From Ilumatobacter sp. (GTDB taxonomy: Bacteria; Actinomycetota; Acidimicrobiia; Acidimicrobiales; Ilumatobacteraceae), in the NCBI RefSeq assembly GCF_030065885.1, contig NZ_JASJCS010000001.1:1-64000 (forward strand): 64,000 nt of DNA, written 5' to 3'. This document shows, one piece after another, positions 28,517 through 37,913 of this stretch. Made by a program: the position numbers and the translations under genes. Under the pieces are notes generated by a model. It saw only the letters and a program-made list of their open reading frames with translations. It searched no databases and was not told where the DNA came from. The first letter of the stretch is position 1; every line of letters starts with the position of its first letter.

Positions 28517-29431
28517 CTAGCGGTTCAACGTCCCGACGTTGACCACCGGGTTCGTGGGTTGGTCGCTCGCGATGACCGTCATCAGGTTCGAGGCGAACGT
28601 CGCCTTGCGATCGGAGTCGAGCGGGATCGAGTCGTGCTCGTCGCTGCCTTCCTCCAGGGCCTCGATCGCCTCGCGCACCATCAGCACCGCACCCTCGACG
28701 ATCTTCGCACGAGCCGCCACGATGGCCGCCGCCTGCTGCCGACGCAGCATCGCCTCGGCGATCTCGGGGGCGTACGCGAGATCGGTGATCCGGGTCTCGA
28801 TGACCTCGACACCGGCGTCGTCGGCGCGCTCCTGCAGTTCGATCTCGAGGTTGTGGTTGATCTCACCGGTGTCGCCGATCAACGTAGTCACGTCGTGCTC
28901 CTCGAAGGCGTCGTAGGGATACGAGCGCGCCAGCTGCCGCACAGCCGACTCGGACTGGATGTGCACGTAGTTGGTGAAGTTGTCGACGCCGAACGTCGCT
29001 CGGGCGGTGTCGACGACCCGCCACACCACGACGGCTGCGATCTCGATCGGGTTGCCGCGGGCGTCGTTGACCTTGGACGTCTCGGTGGTGAAGTTGCGCA
29101 CCCGCAGCGACACCTTCTTCGACATGTACAGCGGATTCGCCCAGCGGAGGCCGGGCTCGCGATCTGAGCCTCGGTAGTCGCCGAACAGCGTCAGCACCGC
29201 GGACTGGTTGGGCTGGATCATGTAGAAGCCCAGCAGGACGACGATGAACGCCAGCGCCAGCGGGATGCCGAGCAGGATCACCGGCAGGGTGCCGGTGACG
29301 CCGCCGACGACGAAGCACGCCACCGCGGCGGGCAGCAGCACGACGTCGGCCAACAACCACGGGATGCCGCGGAACGACCGGCCGCGCGACTCGGTGATCG
29401 AGGTGGGGGTCTCGGTGATGGACATCGTCAC
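28517..29431 (-). CDS. SPFH/Band 7 domain protein
   Basis: FYMIQPNQSAVLTLFGDYRGSDREPGLRWANPLYMSKKVSLRVRNF; SD GAAGGAG upstream. Confidence 0.9.
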   Translation of the reverse strand: MTMSITETPTSITESRGRSFRGIPWLLADVVLLPAAVACFVVGGVTGTLPVILLGIPLALAFIVVLLGFYMIQPNQSAVLTLFGDYRGSDREPGLRWANPLYMSKKVSLRVRNFTTETSKVNDARGNPIEIAAVVVWRVVDTARATFGVDNFTNYVHIQSESAVRQLARSYPYDAFEEHDVTTLIGDTGEINHNLEIELQERADDAGVEVIETRITDLAYAPEIAEAMLRRQQAAAIVAARAKIVEGAVLMVREAIEALEEGSDEHDSIPLDSDRKATFASNLMTVIASDQPTNPVVNVGTLNR

Positions 29432-29468
29432 TCCTTCGCGCTCGGGGTCTCGCCGGTGTCGAGACGAC

Positions 29469-29494
29469 CTATCAGTATGATATCATATTGATAG
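29469..29494. promoter_or_regulatory. 26-bp near-perfect palindrome CTATCAGTATGATATCATATTGATAG
   Basis: Only one mismatched pair; AT-rich in a high-GC genome; between divergent SPFH and Zn-ribbon genes. Confidence 0.8.
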
Positions 29495-29515
29495 GACACG
29501 CGAGAAGGAGCACAC

Positions 29516-29716
29516 ATGTCTGTCGTCCTCGTCGAAGACCCCGATCTCGTCCCGCTGTGTCCGCACTGCGGGCGCGAGCTGTCAGAGATCGTGGCGACCA
29601 TCCCGGCCGCCAGCGGATCGTCGAAGTTCAAGTTCGGCAAGCGCACCGTCTACGCCTGCCCGATGTGCCGGAAGGCACTCGGTGTCTCCGAGCGGAAGGG
29701 CTTCTGGGCCGGGTAG
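29516..29716 (+). CDS. Zinc-ribbon protein, 66 aa
   Basis: CPHCGREL...CPMCRKALG; SD GAAGGAG. Confidence 0.75.
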   Translation: MSVVLVEDPDLVPLCPHCGRELSEIVATIPAASGSSKFKFGKRTVYACPMCRKALGVSERKGFWAG

Positions 29717-29804
29717 CTCCGACGGTTCGTCGGCACCGACCGGTCGCCCATGGCACGTCAGCCGGCGACCGAGCGTCACTGCGCCGACGCGACGCCACCT
29801 GCGC

Positions 29805-31856
29805 TCAGTCGACGCCGTTGAGCTCGTCGACCACGGCCATGACATCGCCCTTCGAGACGAAGTCGACGGCGAGCAGGTTCGGGTGCAGGTCGCGCTCGTC
29901 GCGGCACCGCTCGGCTCGCTCGAGCAGGACGTCGGAGTCGTTCACCGTCTGGTTGCTCGGTCGGGCCACGGTGATGAAGTGATTCACGACGAACAACGGG
30001 CTGGTCGGCGTCCCCCTGTTCGAGATGCACGAGAACTCCTCCGGCGCCGCGAAGGCGAACGGCGTCTCCTGGCTGAACTCGAACGCCTGGTGGAGCCAGT
30101 CGACGCCGGTGCCGTCCTCCTCCACCATCACGAAGACGCGCCGGCCCGACTCGATCATGTCGCCCAGGGTCGGGAACGGATCGCCCAGTCGCTGGATGAG
30201 CACCAGATCCCCGAACCCCGCTTGCTCGAACACCGCCGCCGTGTCAGCCGGCTCGGTCGCGTCCTGCACGACGAACACGAGGACCTCCCGCGGATGGTCG
30301 TCGAGCCACTCGCGCACGGCGCGCAGCTCGTCGACGGCGTCGAGCGCCCCGATCTCGCAGAAGCTGTGGCAGAGGAACACCCGCTCGTCGTCCAGGTCGG
30401 CGGTCTGGCGCTCCCGCGCCGCCTCGGCGGCCGCCCGTGCGGCATCGTCGAGGGTGTCGGTGTCGCCCAGCCCGAGGCTCGTCCTCACCGACCCGTCCGG
30501 GGCGCGGCGGCCGTACCACGTGTCGATCATCAGCCCCCGCACGCCCTGGTCGAGCTGCGCGCGGATCGTCGTCAGGTGGTTCGGCAGCAGGAACCCGGTC
30601 GCCGTCGACGACATCGCGTTGTGCGATGTCGCGAGCGTCACCTCGTCGAGCCGCCGGTCGCACAGCTCGACGTGGCCGTTGCAGCCGTCCGGATCGGCGA
30701 GCGCAGAGGCATCGTCGTCCCGTGACAGCAGCACCACGCCCAGCACCCCGAATCCCACCACCGTCACCATCGGCACGACCATGCGCCGGCCGACCGACCG
30801 CAGCGACACGACGTCGTCGTCCTCCGGCTGGAGCGACGCGAGCCGCCGAGCCAAGCTCAGCCCGTCGGCCAGCCGGGCGACGACGACGACCGCCAGCACG
30901 AATCCCGCGCACCGCACGCCCGCGGCCACCAGCGACAGCGGTTCGAGCACGGCCCAGACCGCCACCAACAAGGCGACCCCAGCCCGCGCGACGTTGCGGG
31001 CGATCGACTCCGACTCGCCGAGCAGGCGACCTGCGACGTCGCGGGCGGCGGCATCGAGGTGACCGCTGTGCAGCACGGCCCACCCGAGTCCGGCGAGGAA
31101 CGCGCCGCCCGCGACGAGCGCCCACCCCCAGTTCGCGAGGTCACCGACCACGACGTTCCAGGCAGCCGCGAGGGCGTCGCGCTCGAGGTCGGTGTCTCCG
31201 TACGAGGCCAGCACCGTCGCCCCGACACCGCGCCCGACCACGAGGAACAGTCCGATCGAGCCCAGCGCCAGCCCCAGCCGGGTGAGCCCCCGGAACAGCG
31301 TCGCCTCGACCACGACCAGCGCGACCAGCAACACGACGGTCGCCACGACCAGCACGACGGTCAGCAGCCGGAGCTGCTCGGCGAGTCGCACCGTGCCGGC
31401 CGACACCTCACCCGAGCTCAGATCGACCGACAGCGAGCGCACATCGTCGGGGATCGCGTCCGCCAGATCGGGGTTCAACGCCGTCAGCGCCTGGTCGATC
31501 GACACCACGAGGTCCGACAGTTCGAGCACCAGCGAGTCGTCGCCGCCCACGAAGATCGCCTCGTGCGCCTCACGGGCGGCGAGCTCGACCACCCGCACCG
31601 CCACGTCGGACTCCAGCACCGTCCCGGTGACGTCCGCCAGCAGTGGTCCGCCGACGCCGAGGTCAGGCACCTGCTCGATCAACGCCTCACTGACGGATTC
31701 GGCGAGGTACTCGTTGATCGCCGGGTCCTCCAGCGTCGACGCCACCGTGGTCGAGAACGAGTCGGCGTCGAACAGCCGGTCCTGCGCGAAGACCATCAAC
31801 GTGGCCGCCACGCCGACGGCGAAGGTCAATACCGACAACACCCGGTCGCGGATCAT
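29805..31856 (-). CDS. Membrane-anchored PI-PLC X-domain-like protein
   Basis: N-terminal TM region; C-terminal LATSHNAMSSTATGFLLPNHLTTIRAQLDQGVRGLMIDTWYG...FLCHSFCEIGA. Confidence 0.72.
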   Translation of the reverse strand: MIRDRVLSVLTFAVGVAATLMVFAQDRLFDADSFSTTVASTLEDPAINEYLAESVSEALIEQVPDLGVGGPLLADVTGTVLESDVAVRVVELAAREAHEAIFVGGDDSLVLELSDLVVSIDQALTALNPDLADAIPDDVRSLSVDLSSGEVSAGTVRLAEQLRLLTVVLVVATVVLLVALVVVEATLFRGLTRLGLALGSIGLFLVVGRGVGATVLASYGDTDLERDALAAAWNVVVGDLANWGWALVAGGAFLAGLGWAVLHSGHLDAAARDVAGRLLGESESIARNVARAGVALLVAVWAVLEPLSLVAAGVRCAGFVLAVVVVARLADGLSLARRLASLQPEDDDVVSLRSVGRRMVVPMVTVVGFGVLGVVLLSRDDDASALADPDGCNGHVELCDRRLDEVTLATSHNAMSSTATGFLLPNHLTTIRAQLDQGVRGLMIDTWYGRRAPDGSVRTSLGLGDTDTLDDAARAAAEAARERQTADLDDERVFLCHSFCEIGALDAVDELRAVREWLDDHPREVLVFVVQDATEPADTAAVFEQAGFGDLVLIQRLGDPFPTLGDMIESGRRVFVMVEEDGTGVDWLHQAFEFSQETPFAFAAPEEFSCISNRGTPTSPLFVVNHFITVARPSNQTVNDSDVLLERAERCRDERDLHPNLLAVDFVSKGDVMAVVDELNGVD

Positions 31857-32199
31857 GTGCACCCCCTGACCCCCGCAGTCTGTTCGGCGACCGCCCGGTG
31901 ACCACGAACCCAGCAGGCCGCGCCGGTTCGGCTGGGACGAGTGTCGGGGTGCTCCCACCGACCTCGCGAGAACACGCCCGCAGCCGACCGGTGGTCGACG
32001 GGTCGCACGGGCCGCGATCGGCCACGGCGCCGGCAGACCCGTCGCGCGACGGGTTCTGCTCACCCGCATCTCCGCCGCGAGGCGGAGTCGCAGATCCGCT
32101 CGCAGCCGGTTCCAGACGGTGGGTGGCAGGAGTTGAGTGATGAGTACCGACGACCCGTGCGAGCGATCAGGACGTCGCACGAGAGGAGGAACCAACGCC

Positions 32200-33150
32200 A
32201 TGACATTCCCACCAGACCGCTACCGGCTCGACGTCACGAACCTCACCAAGCGCTACGGCGGCAACGCCGTCGTGGACGGTCTCACCTTCACCGTCGAGCC
32301 CGGCCGCGTCACCGGCTTCCTGGGCCCGAACGGATCGGGCAAGTCCACGACCATGAAGATGCTGCTCGACCTGGCCGAGCCGGACGACGGGACCGCCACG
32401 ATCGGCGGTGTCCGCTACCGCGACCTCCCCGACCCCGCCGGAACCCTCGGCGTCGTGCTCGAACCGAACGCCTTCCACCCCGGTCGCTCGGGCCGCAACC
32501 ACCTTCGCATCCTCGCCCTCGCATCCGGCCAGACCGTCGACCGCGTCGACGCAACGCTCGCCGTCGTCGGCCTCACGCCCGAGGCGGCCAGACGACGCGT
32601 CGGCACCTACTCGCTCGGCATGAAGCAGCGACTGTCGCTCGCTGCGGCGCTCCTCACCGACCCGCCGGTGCTCGTGCTCGACGAGCCCGCCAACGGCCTC
32701 GACCCCCAGGGCATCCGCGAGCTGCGCGATCTGCTGCGCGGCCGGGCGGCACGAGGCCACACGGTGTTGGTGTCGAGCCATCTGCTCACCGAGGTGCAGC
32801 ACCTGGTCGACGACGTCGTCGTCATCGACCAGGGCCGACTCGTCACCACCGGCACCGTCGACGCGCTCACCGACAGCTCGGCCCGGGTGCGCACTCCCCA
32901 CCCGCGGTTGCTGGCGGAACGGCTGACCGCGGTCGGCGGCCGCGTCGAACCCTCGGGACGGGACACCCTGGTCGTCTCCGGGCTCGATCTCGATCGGATC
33001 GGCGACATCGCCCATGCGGCCGACATCGCGCTCCACGAGCTGTCCCCGCACGCCGGCTCGCTCGAGGACGTCTTCCTCGCCCTCACCGCACACGACCCCG
33101 ACAACAGCACCGACATCGACCGCGCCCCACAGGAGGCACACGCGTCATGA
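32200..33150 (+). CDS. ABC transporter ATP-binding protein
   Basis: GFLGPNGSGKSTTMKMLLDL, YSLGMKQRLSLAAALL, VLVLDEPANGLDPQG. Confidence 0.95.
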   Translation: MTFPPDRYRLDVTNLTKRYGGNAVVDGLTFTVEPGRVTGFLGPNGSGKSTTMKMLLDLAEPDDGTATIGGVRYRDLPDPAGTLGVVLEPNAFHPGRSGRNHLRILALASGQTVDRVDATLAVVGLTPEAARRRVGTYSLGMKQRLSLAAALLTDPPVLVLDEPANGLDPQGIRELRDLLRGRAARGHTVLVSSHLLTEVQHLVDDVVVIDQGRLVTTGTVDALTDSSARVRTPHPRLLAERLTAVGGRVEPSGRDTLVVSGLDLDRIGDIAHAADIALHELSPHAGSLEDVFLALTAHDPDNSTDIDRAPQEAHAS

Positions 33151-33893
33151 CCTCGATCGACCTCATCCACAGCGAGCTCCGCAAGCTCACCAGCACCCGC
33201 ATGCCCGCCGCGTTCGGCGCCGTGCTCGTCGCGCTCGCCGCCATCAACGGCGTCGCCGTCGTGGCCGGCACCGACATGGACGGCTCGAAGACCTTCATCT
33301 CCACCGGCACCGACCAGCAGTCGCTGATCGCGTTCGCCGCCAACGCCTTGATGCTCGCCGGCTTGTTCGGCGCCACGGCCGCGGCCCGCGAATACGCCCA
33401 CAACACCACCATCGCGACGTACCTGACGACGCCCGATCGACCACGCGCGCTGCGCGCCCAGTTCACCGCGATCGCCGCCGGCGGTGGTGTCCTGGGTCTG
33501 GCCGGCGCCGCCCTCACCGCCATCGCCGTCGCCGTGTCGCTGCCGCTCACCGACTACGGATTCATGGTGTCGGCGACCGGCCTCGTGCAGGTCCTCGCCG
33601 CGTCGGCGTGGGCCGGCGCAGCCGGCGCCGTGCTCGGCGCCGGGATCGGCACCGTGATCCGCAACACCGGGGGTGCCGTCACCGGTGCGGTCATCGCACT
33701 CGTGATCGCTCCGCCGGTCGCCGTGCAGCTCGCCAGCGACTTCGCGGACTGGGTCCCCTCCACGCTGGCACTCGTCGCGTCGGGTGTCGCCGACGGCACC
33801 AGCACCGCCGCCGCGGTCGCCGCGATCGGCGTCTGGGGCCTCGTACCGGCCCTCGCCGCGGCGTGGTCGGTGCAGCACCGCGACGTCGTGTGA
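33147..33893 (+). CDS. ABC-2-type transporter permease
   Basis: ATG overlaps preceding stop; MTSIDLIHSELRKLTSTRMPAAFGAVLVALAAING... multiple TM helices. Confidence 0.85.
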   Translation: MTSIDLIHSELRKLTSTRMPAAFGAVLVALAAINGVAVVAGTDMDGSKTFISTGTDQQSLIAFAANALMLAGLFGATAAAREYAHNTTIATYLTTPDRPRALRAQFTAIAAGGGVLGLAGAALTAIAVAVSLPLTDYGFMVSATGLVQVLAASAWAGAAGAVLGAGIGTVIRNTGGAVTGAVIALVIAPPVAVQLASDFADWVPSTLALVASGVADGTSTAAAVAAIGVWGLVPALAAAWSVQHRDVV

Positions 33894-33926
33894 GCCTCGA
33901 CGTCCTCGACGTGCTCGCCGGCACTT

Positions 33927-33963
33927 CCCTCCGGAGGTGGGTCTCGACTCCGCCTCCGGAGGG
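33927..33963. promoter_or_regulatory. Inverted repeat CCCTCCGGAGG-N15-CCTCCGGAGGG upstream of a two-component system
   Basis: 11-bp arms, each also containing the palindrome CCTCCGGAGG; 40 bp before the histidine kinase start. Confidence 0.5.
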
Positions 33964-34003
33964 ATGACCCGCGTCCGGCACCGGTTTAGCGTGGAGATCA
34001 ACC

Positions 34004-35323
34004 ATGACGACCGTCAACCACCCGCACGACACCGGCGCACCGGCGCCACGGCGGATCTCCGCCCTCGCGGCGCGGTTCGACGCGGGCGAACCCCACCCCA
34101 CCCGCGGGCCGTTCACCCGCTGGCCACACGCCGCCGACGGCGCCCTCGCCGTGATCGTCTTCGCGGCAGCCGTGATCTCGGTCGCCGTCAGCGAGCTCGC
34201 CGACGGCGACACGTTCGGCGCCGCGGCGATCGGCGATCTTCCGGCAGGTGCGTTCGTGCTGCTGGCCGTCGCCGCGGCCGCGCTGTGGTGGCGGCGAGCC
34301 CGGCCCGTTGCGGTGACGGCGTCCGTGCTCGCCGTCATGATCGTCTGGGCGCTGGCCGGCTACGGGGACGGCCACGACGTCATCCTGGTCGTCGCCGTCT
34401 ACAGCGTCGGCCGCCACAGCACCGACCACCGCCACAGCCTCGCGGTCCTCGCCGCCGCCTTCTCCGTCAGCTTCCTCGGCTCCGTCATCGACAGCGACCA
34501 GCGGATCGACGTGTGGCCCGCCGTGATCTTCATCGGACTGCCGTGGTACGTCGGCCGCCGGATTCGCAATCGCGGCGACTACCTCGCCTTGCTGCAGGAG
34601 CGTGCCGAGCGCCTCGAAGCCGAGCAACATGCCCGCGCGCGCGAGGCCGTCGCCGCCGAACGTTCCCGGATCGCACGCGAGCTCCACGACGTTGTCGCCC
34701 ACCAGGTCTCGATGATGACGGTGCAAGCCGGTGCCGCCAGGACGATCGCTCGTGACGACCTCGACACCGCCATCGAGGCGATGGGCGACGTCGAGCATGC
34801 CGGCCGCAAGGCGATCGGCGAGCTCCGACATCTCCTCGGCGTGCTCCGCCACGACGGTGCCGAGCCCGACGACGACCGCGACCGCCTCGGCCCGCAGCCC
34901 GGGCTCGACGACGTCCCCACACTCGTGGAACAGCTCTCGCACACCGGCGCCGACGTCACCCTCACGCTCGCGGACCTCCCCGACCACCTCAACAGGGCGG
35001 TCGATCTCTCCGCCTACCGCATCGTCCAGGAGTCGTTCACCAACATCGTCAAGCACGCCGGACCCGACCCGACCGTCGAGCTCTCCGTTGCGCTCGACGG
35101 CGACACGCTCGCCATCGGCATCACCAACACCATCACCAACACCATCGGCACGACCATCGCAACCACCGCCACCGCAGCTGCGACGCTCCCGCAGTCCGGA
35201 TACGGCATCGCCGGCATGCGCGAACGAGCCAGTCTCCTCGGCGGCACCCTCACCGCCGGACCGCGCCCGCCCGACCGCTACCACGTCGCTGCCCGCCTGC
35301 CCGTCGAACCGGATCCCACATGA
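34004..35323 (+). CDS. NarL-type sensor histidine kinase
   Basis: RIARELHDVVAHQVSMMTVQAGAAR; GYGIAGMRERASLLGG. Confidence 0.93.
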   Translation: MTTVNHPHDTGAPAPRRISALAARFDAGEPHPTRGPFTRWPHAADGALAVIVFAAAVISVAVSELADGDTFGAAAIGDLPAGAFVLLAVAAAALWWRRARPVAVTASVLAVMIVWALAGYGDGHDVILVVAVYSVGRHSTDHRHSLAVLAAAFSVSFLGSVIDSDQRIDVWPAVIFIGLPWYVGRRIRNRGDYLALLQERAERLEAEQHARAREAVAAERSRIARELHDVVAHQVSMMTVQAGAARTIARDDLDTAIEAMGDVEHAGRKAIGELRHLLGVLRHDGAEPDDDRDRLGPQPGLDDVPTLVEQLSHTGADVTLTLADLPDHLNRAVDLSAYRIVQESFTNIVKHAGPDPTVELSVALDGDTLAIGITNTITNTIGTTIATTATAAATLPQSGYGIAGMRERASLLGGTLTAGPRPPDRYHVAARLPVEPDPT

Positions 35324-35997
35324 CCATCCGAGTGGCGATCGTCGACGACCAGGCCCTGGTCCGCCGGGGCCTCGCCCTGGTCCTCGATCACCAACCCGAC
35401 ATCGAGGTCGTCGCCGAGGCAGGCAACGGACTCGAAGCCATCGATGCCACCCGCCGAGACCGGCCCGACGTCGTGCTGATGGACATCCGCATGCCCGAGA
35501 TGGACGGGCTCACCGCGACCGCCGACCTCCTCGACCACGCCGACTGGCCGCTCAAGGTCGTCATCCTCACCACCTTCGACCCCGACGAGTACGTCTATCG
35601 AGCGCTCCGAGCCGGCGCGAGCGGGTTCATCCTCAAGGACATCCCGCCCGAGCACCTGGCTCCCGCGATTCGCACCGTCGCCGACGGCGGTGCCCTCCTC
35701 GACCCCACGATCACCCGCCGCCTCATCGGACGCTTCGCCCAGACCATCGCCGCCGACACCGCCTCCGCCCGCCGCCTCGACACCCTGACCGACCGCGAGC
35801 GTGACGTCCTCGCCGAGCTGGCCAGAGGCGCCAGCAACGCCGAGATCTCCGAGACGCTCTTCATCGGCGCCGCCACCGTCAAGAGCCACGTCTCCAACAT
35901 CCTCACCAAGCTCGGGCTCCGCGACCGCGCCCAAGCCGTCGTCTTCGCCTACGAGAGCGGCCTCGTCACGCCCGGCCACCACGACATCGGCCACTAG
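35320..35997 (+). CDS. LuxR/NarL-family response regulator
   Basis: VAIVDDQALVRRGL...DVVLMDIRMPEMDG; LTDRERDVLAELARGASNAEISETLFIGAATVKSHVSNILTKLGLRDR. Confidence 0.95.
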   Translation: MTIRVAIVDDQALVRRGLALVLDHQPDIEVVAEAGNGLEAIDATRRDRPDVVLMDIRMPEMDGLTATADLLDHADWPLKVVILTTFDPDEYVYRALRAGASGFILKDIPPEHLAPAIRTVADGGALLDPTITRRLIGRFAQTIAADTASARRLDTLTDRERDVLAELARGASNAEISETLFIGAATVKSHVSNILTKLGLRDRAQAVVFAYESGLVTPGHHDIGH

Positions 35998-36326
35998 TCC
36001 CGCACCCACCAACATCTTCCCTGTTCGCCGACCGAACGCACCGCTGGCGTCGTTCCGGCTTCCTCGAAAGTGCGCACGGCAAGGCCGCCGGCACTTCCTT
36101 CGTCGCCGTGCCTTGCCAGCGGCACGTTCGACTCGGCGCGCAACAGTGCAAACGTTGCCGGACACGGCACTAACGAGCAGCACCGGTGGCGGGGAGCCGG
36201 TGCAGTCGGTCGATCGCCGCTCCACGTGCGCCCGGTACGTCGCGCGGTCCGCAGAGCCGGCAGGCAGTCACCACGTCGCCGCCGACCGGTCGTCTCTCGG
36301 TGTGGCGGCCTCGCGCCACACGTCAC

Positions 36327-36749
36327 TCAGGTCGACTGCGAACCGTCGACGTCGATCTGCCAGATGACGCCGAACTTGTCGGTGCACTGGCCCCAGTAGT
36401 CGCCCCAGAACATGTCCTGGGGTGGCTGGATGTCGGAGCCGCCGTCGCTCAGCTTGGCGAACAGCTCGTCGGCCTCGGCCTTCGTGTCGGGCATCAACAT
36501 GACGCTGACGTGGTTGCCGACCTGGGCCTCGGGCGAATCGCTGCCCATCAGCAGATGATCGCCGAGGATCGTCAGACCGACGTGCATCACCATCTGTCCC
36601 ATCTCGTCGGGTACGCCTTCGGCCGCCGGCGCGTCGGCGAAACGCATGATGCCGTCCCCGTTGTACTCCGTGCCGAACACCGACTTGTAGAACTCGAACG
36701 CCTCCTCGGTCGTCCCGGGAAGGTGCAGATACGTGGCGACGCCGGCCAT
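36327..36749 (-). CDS. PhnB/VOC-like (glyoxalase fold) protein
   Basis: MAGVATYLHLPGTTEEAFEFYKSVFGTEY...DMFWGDYWGQCTDKFGVIWQID. Confidence 0.85.
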   Translation of the reverse strand: MAGVATYLHLPGTTEEAFEFYKSVFGTEYNGDGIMRFADAPAAEGVPDEMGQMVMHVGLTILGDHLLMGSDSPEAQVGNHVSVMLMPDTKAEADELFAKLSDGGSDIQPPQDMFWGDYWGQCTDKFGVIWQIDVDGSQST

Positions 36750-36842
36750 GACGTTCCTCCTCGTCGATTCCCGTCGACTCCGCGTCGACGACTCAGCCCG
36801 GGTCAACCGGACACGCGCCCGGCAGGACCGGGATCGGGCCTG

Positions 36843-37652
36843 TCAGAGCAGGTCGAGCAACTCGGCCCACCCCCCATCAGCCGCGGGGGCGACGACGTGG
36901 TCGGCGACGCCGAGCGCGTCGGGATGTGCGTCGGACGGCGCGACCGCCACCGCCGCCGACATCAGCATCCGGACGTCGTTGGCGCCATCGCCGATCGCCA
37001 GCACACGCGAGGCGTCGAGGCCGTGCCGACCGCAGAACGCCACCACGCCGTCCCACTTCGAATCACCTCGAGGAGCCACACTCAGCCAACCGCCGCCGTA
37101 GTGACGGTCGACGTCGAGATGGGTCGTGGCGACGTCACCCACCGACGCCACGACGGCCTCGCCGACGTCGCGCTCGATGCCGAGGACGCCGAACGCCAGG
37201 ATCCGCTCGGCCGCCACGACGTCGGCGAGCGACGCAGTGCGGACGCTGTCGCCGAACGACGCAAGGTGCTCGGGATGCGTCGACGGCGTGTCCGACACGA
37301 ACACCGCCGGCGCCTCCCCCTCGACGTACAGGCACGGATCGACACCGTTCGCCTCGAACGCGGCCAGCACGCGCTGCGCCGCATCCGTCTCGAACCCGCC
37401 CAGGTGGAAGCGATCACCCGTCGCGAGGTGGATGCCGAGCGATCCGTTGAGGAGGACCGCCGGCGGCGCGAGGCCGACCTTGCCGAGCGCCCGCCGGGCC
37501 GCGCCCGCCCGCCGACCGGTGGCCACGAGCAGCGGCACACCCCGCTCGGCGAGCGTGTCGAGCGCCGCCTCGGTGCGCGGGTGGAGCGCGCCCTCGGTGT
37601 CCCACAACGTGCCGTCCAGGTCGGTGACGACCAGATCGATGCCCATGCCCAT
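36843..37652 (-). CDS. HAD-superfamily (Cof-like) hydrolase
   Basis: VTDLDGTLWDTEGALHPRT; VLAIGDGANDVRMLMSAAVAVAPSDA. Confidence 0.9.
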   Translation of the reverse strand: MGMGIDLVVTDLDGTLWDTEGALHPRTEAALDTLAERGVPLLVATGRRAGAARRALGKVGLAPPAVLLNGSLGIHLATGDRFHLGGFETDAAQRVLAAFEANGVDPCLYVEGEAPAVFVSDTPSTHPEHLASFGDSVRTASLADVVAAERILAFGVLGIERDVGEAVVASVGDVATTHLDVDRHYGGGWLSVAPRGDSKWDGVVAFCGRHGLDASRVLAIGDGANDVRMLMSAAVAVAPSDAHPDALGVADHVVAPAADGGWAELLDLL

Positions 37653-37913
37653 CAGCGCGGCGACGCGCTCAGACCGAGCCGGCGAAGACGATCACGATGG
37701 TCCTGAGGCCCCTCGGCCTGGGTACCTGCGACGTGACCGGACATGACGTCGCGCATGACGGAGATCGTCCCGATGTCGTCATCGCCGACGCTCTGGTCGT
37801 CCCCCGGCGACCGCCCGCCACGTGCTGGTCGTCTCCCGCGTACCACGCAACGAGCGTACCCCCGGGCCCGACCCGGCCGATCCGCCGCAGGTGCCCGACG
37901 CAACTCGACAGGC

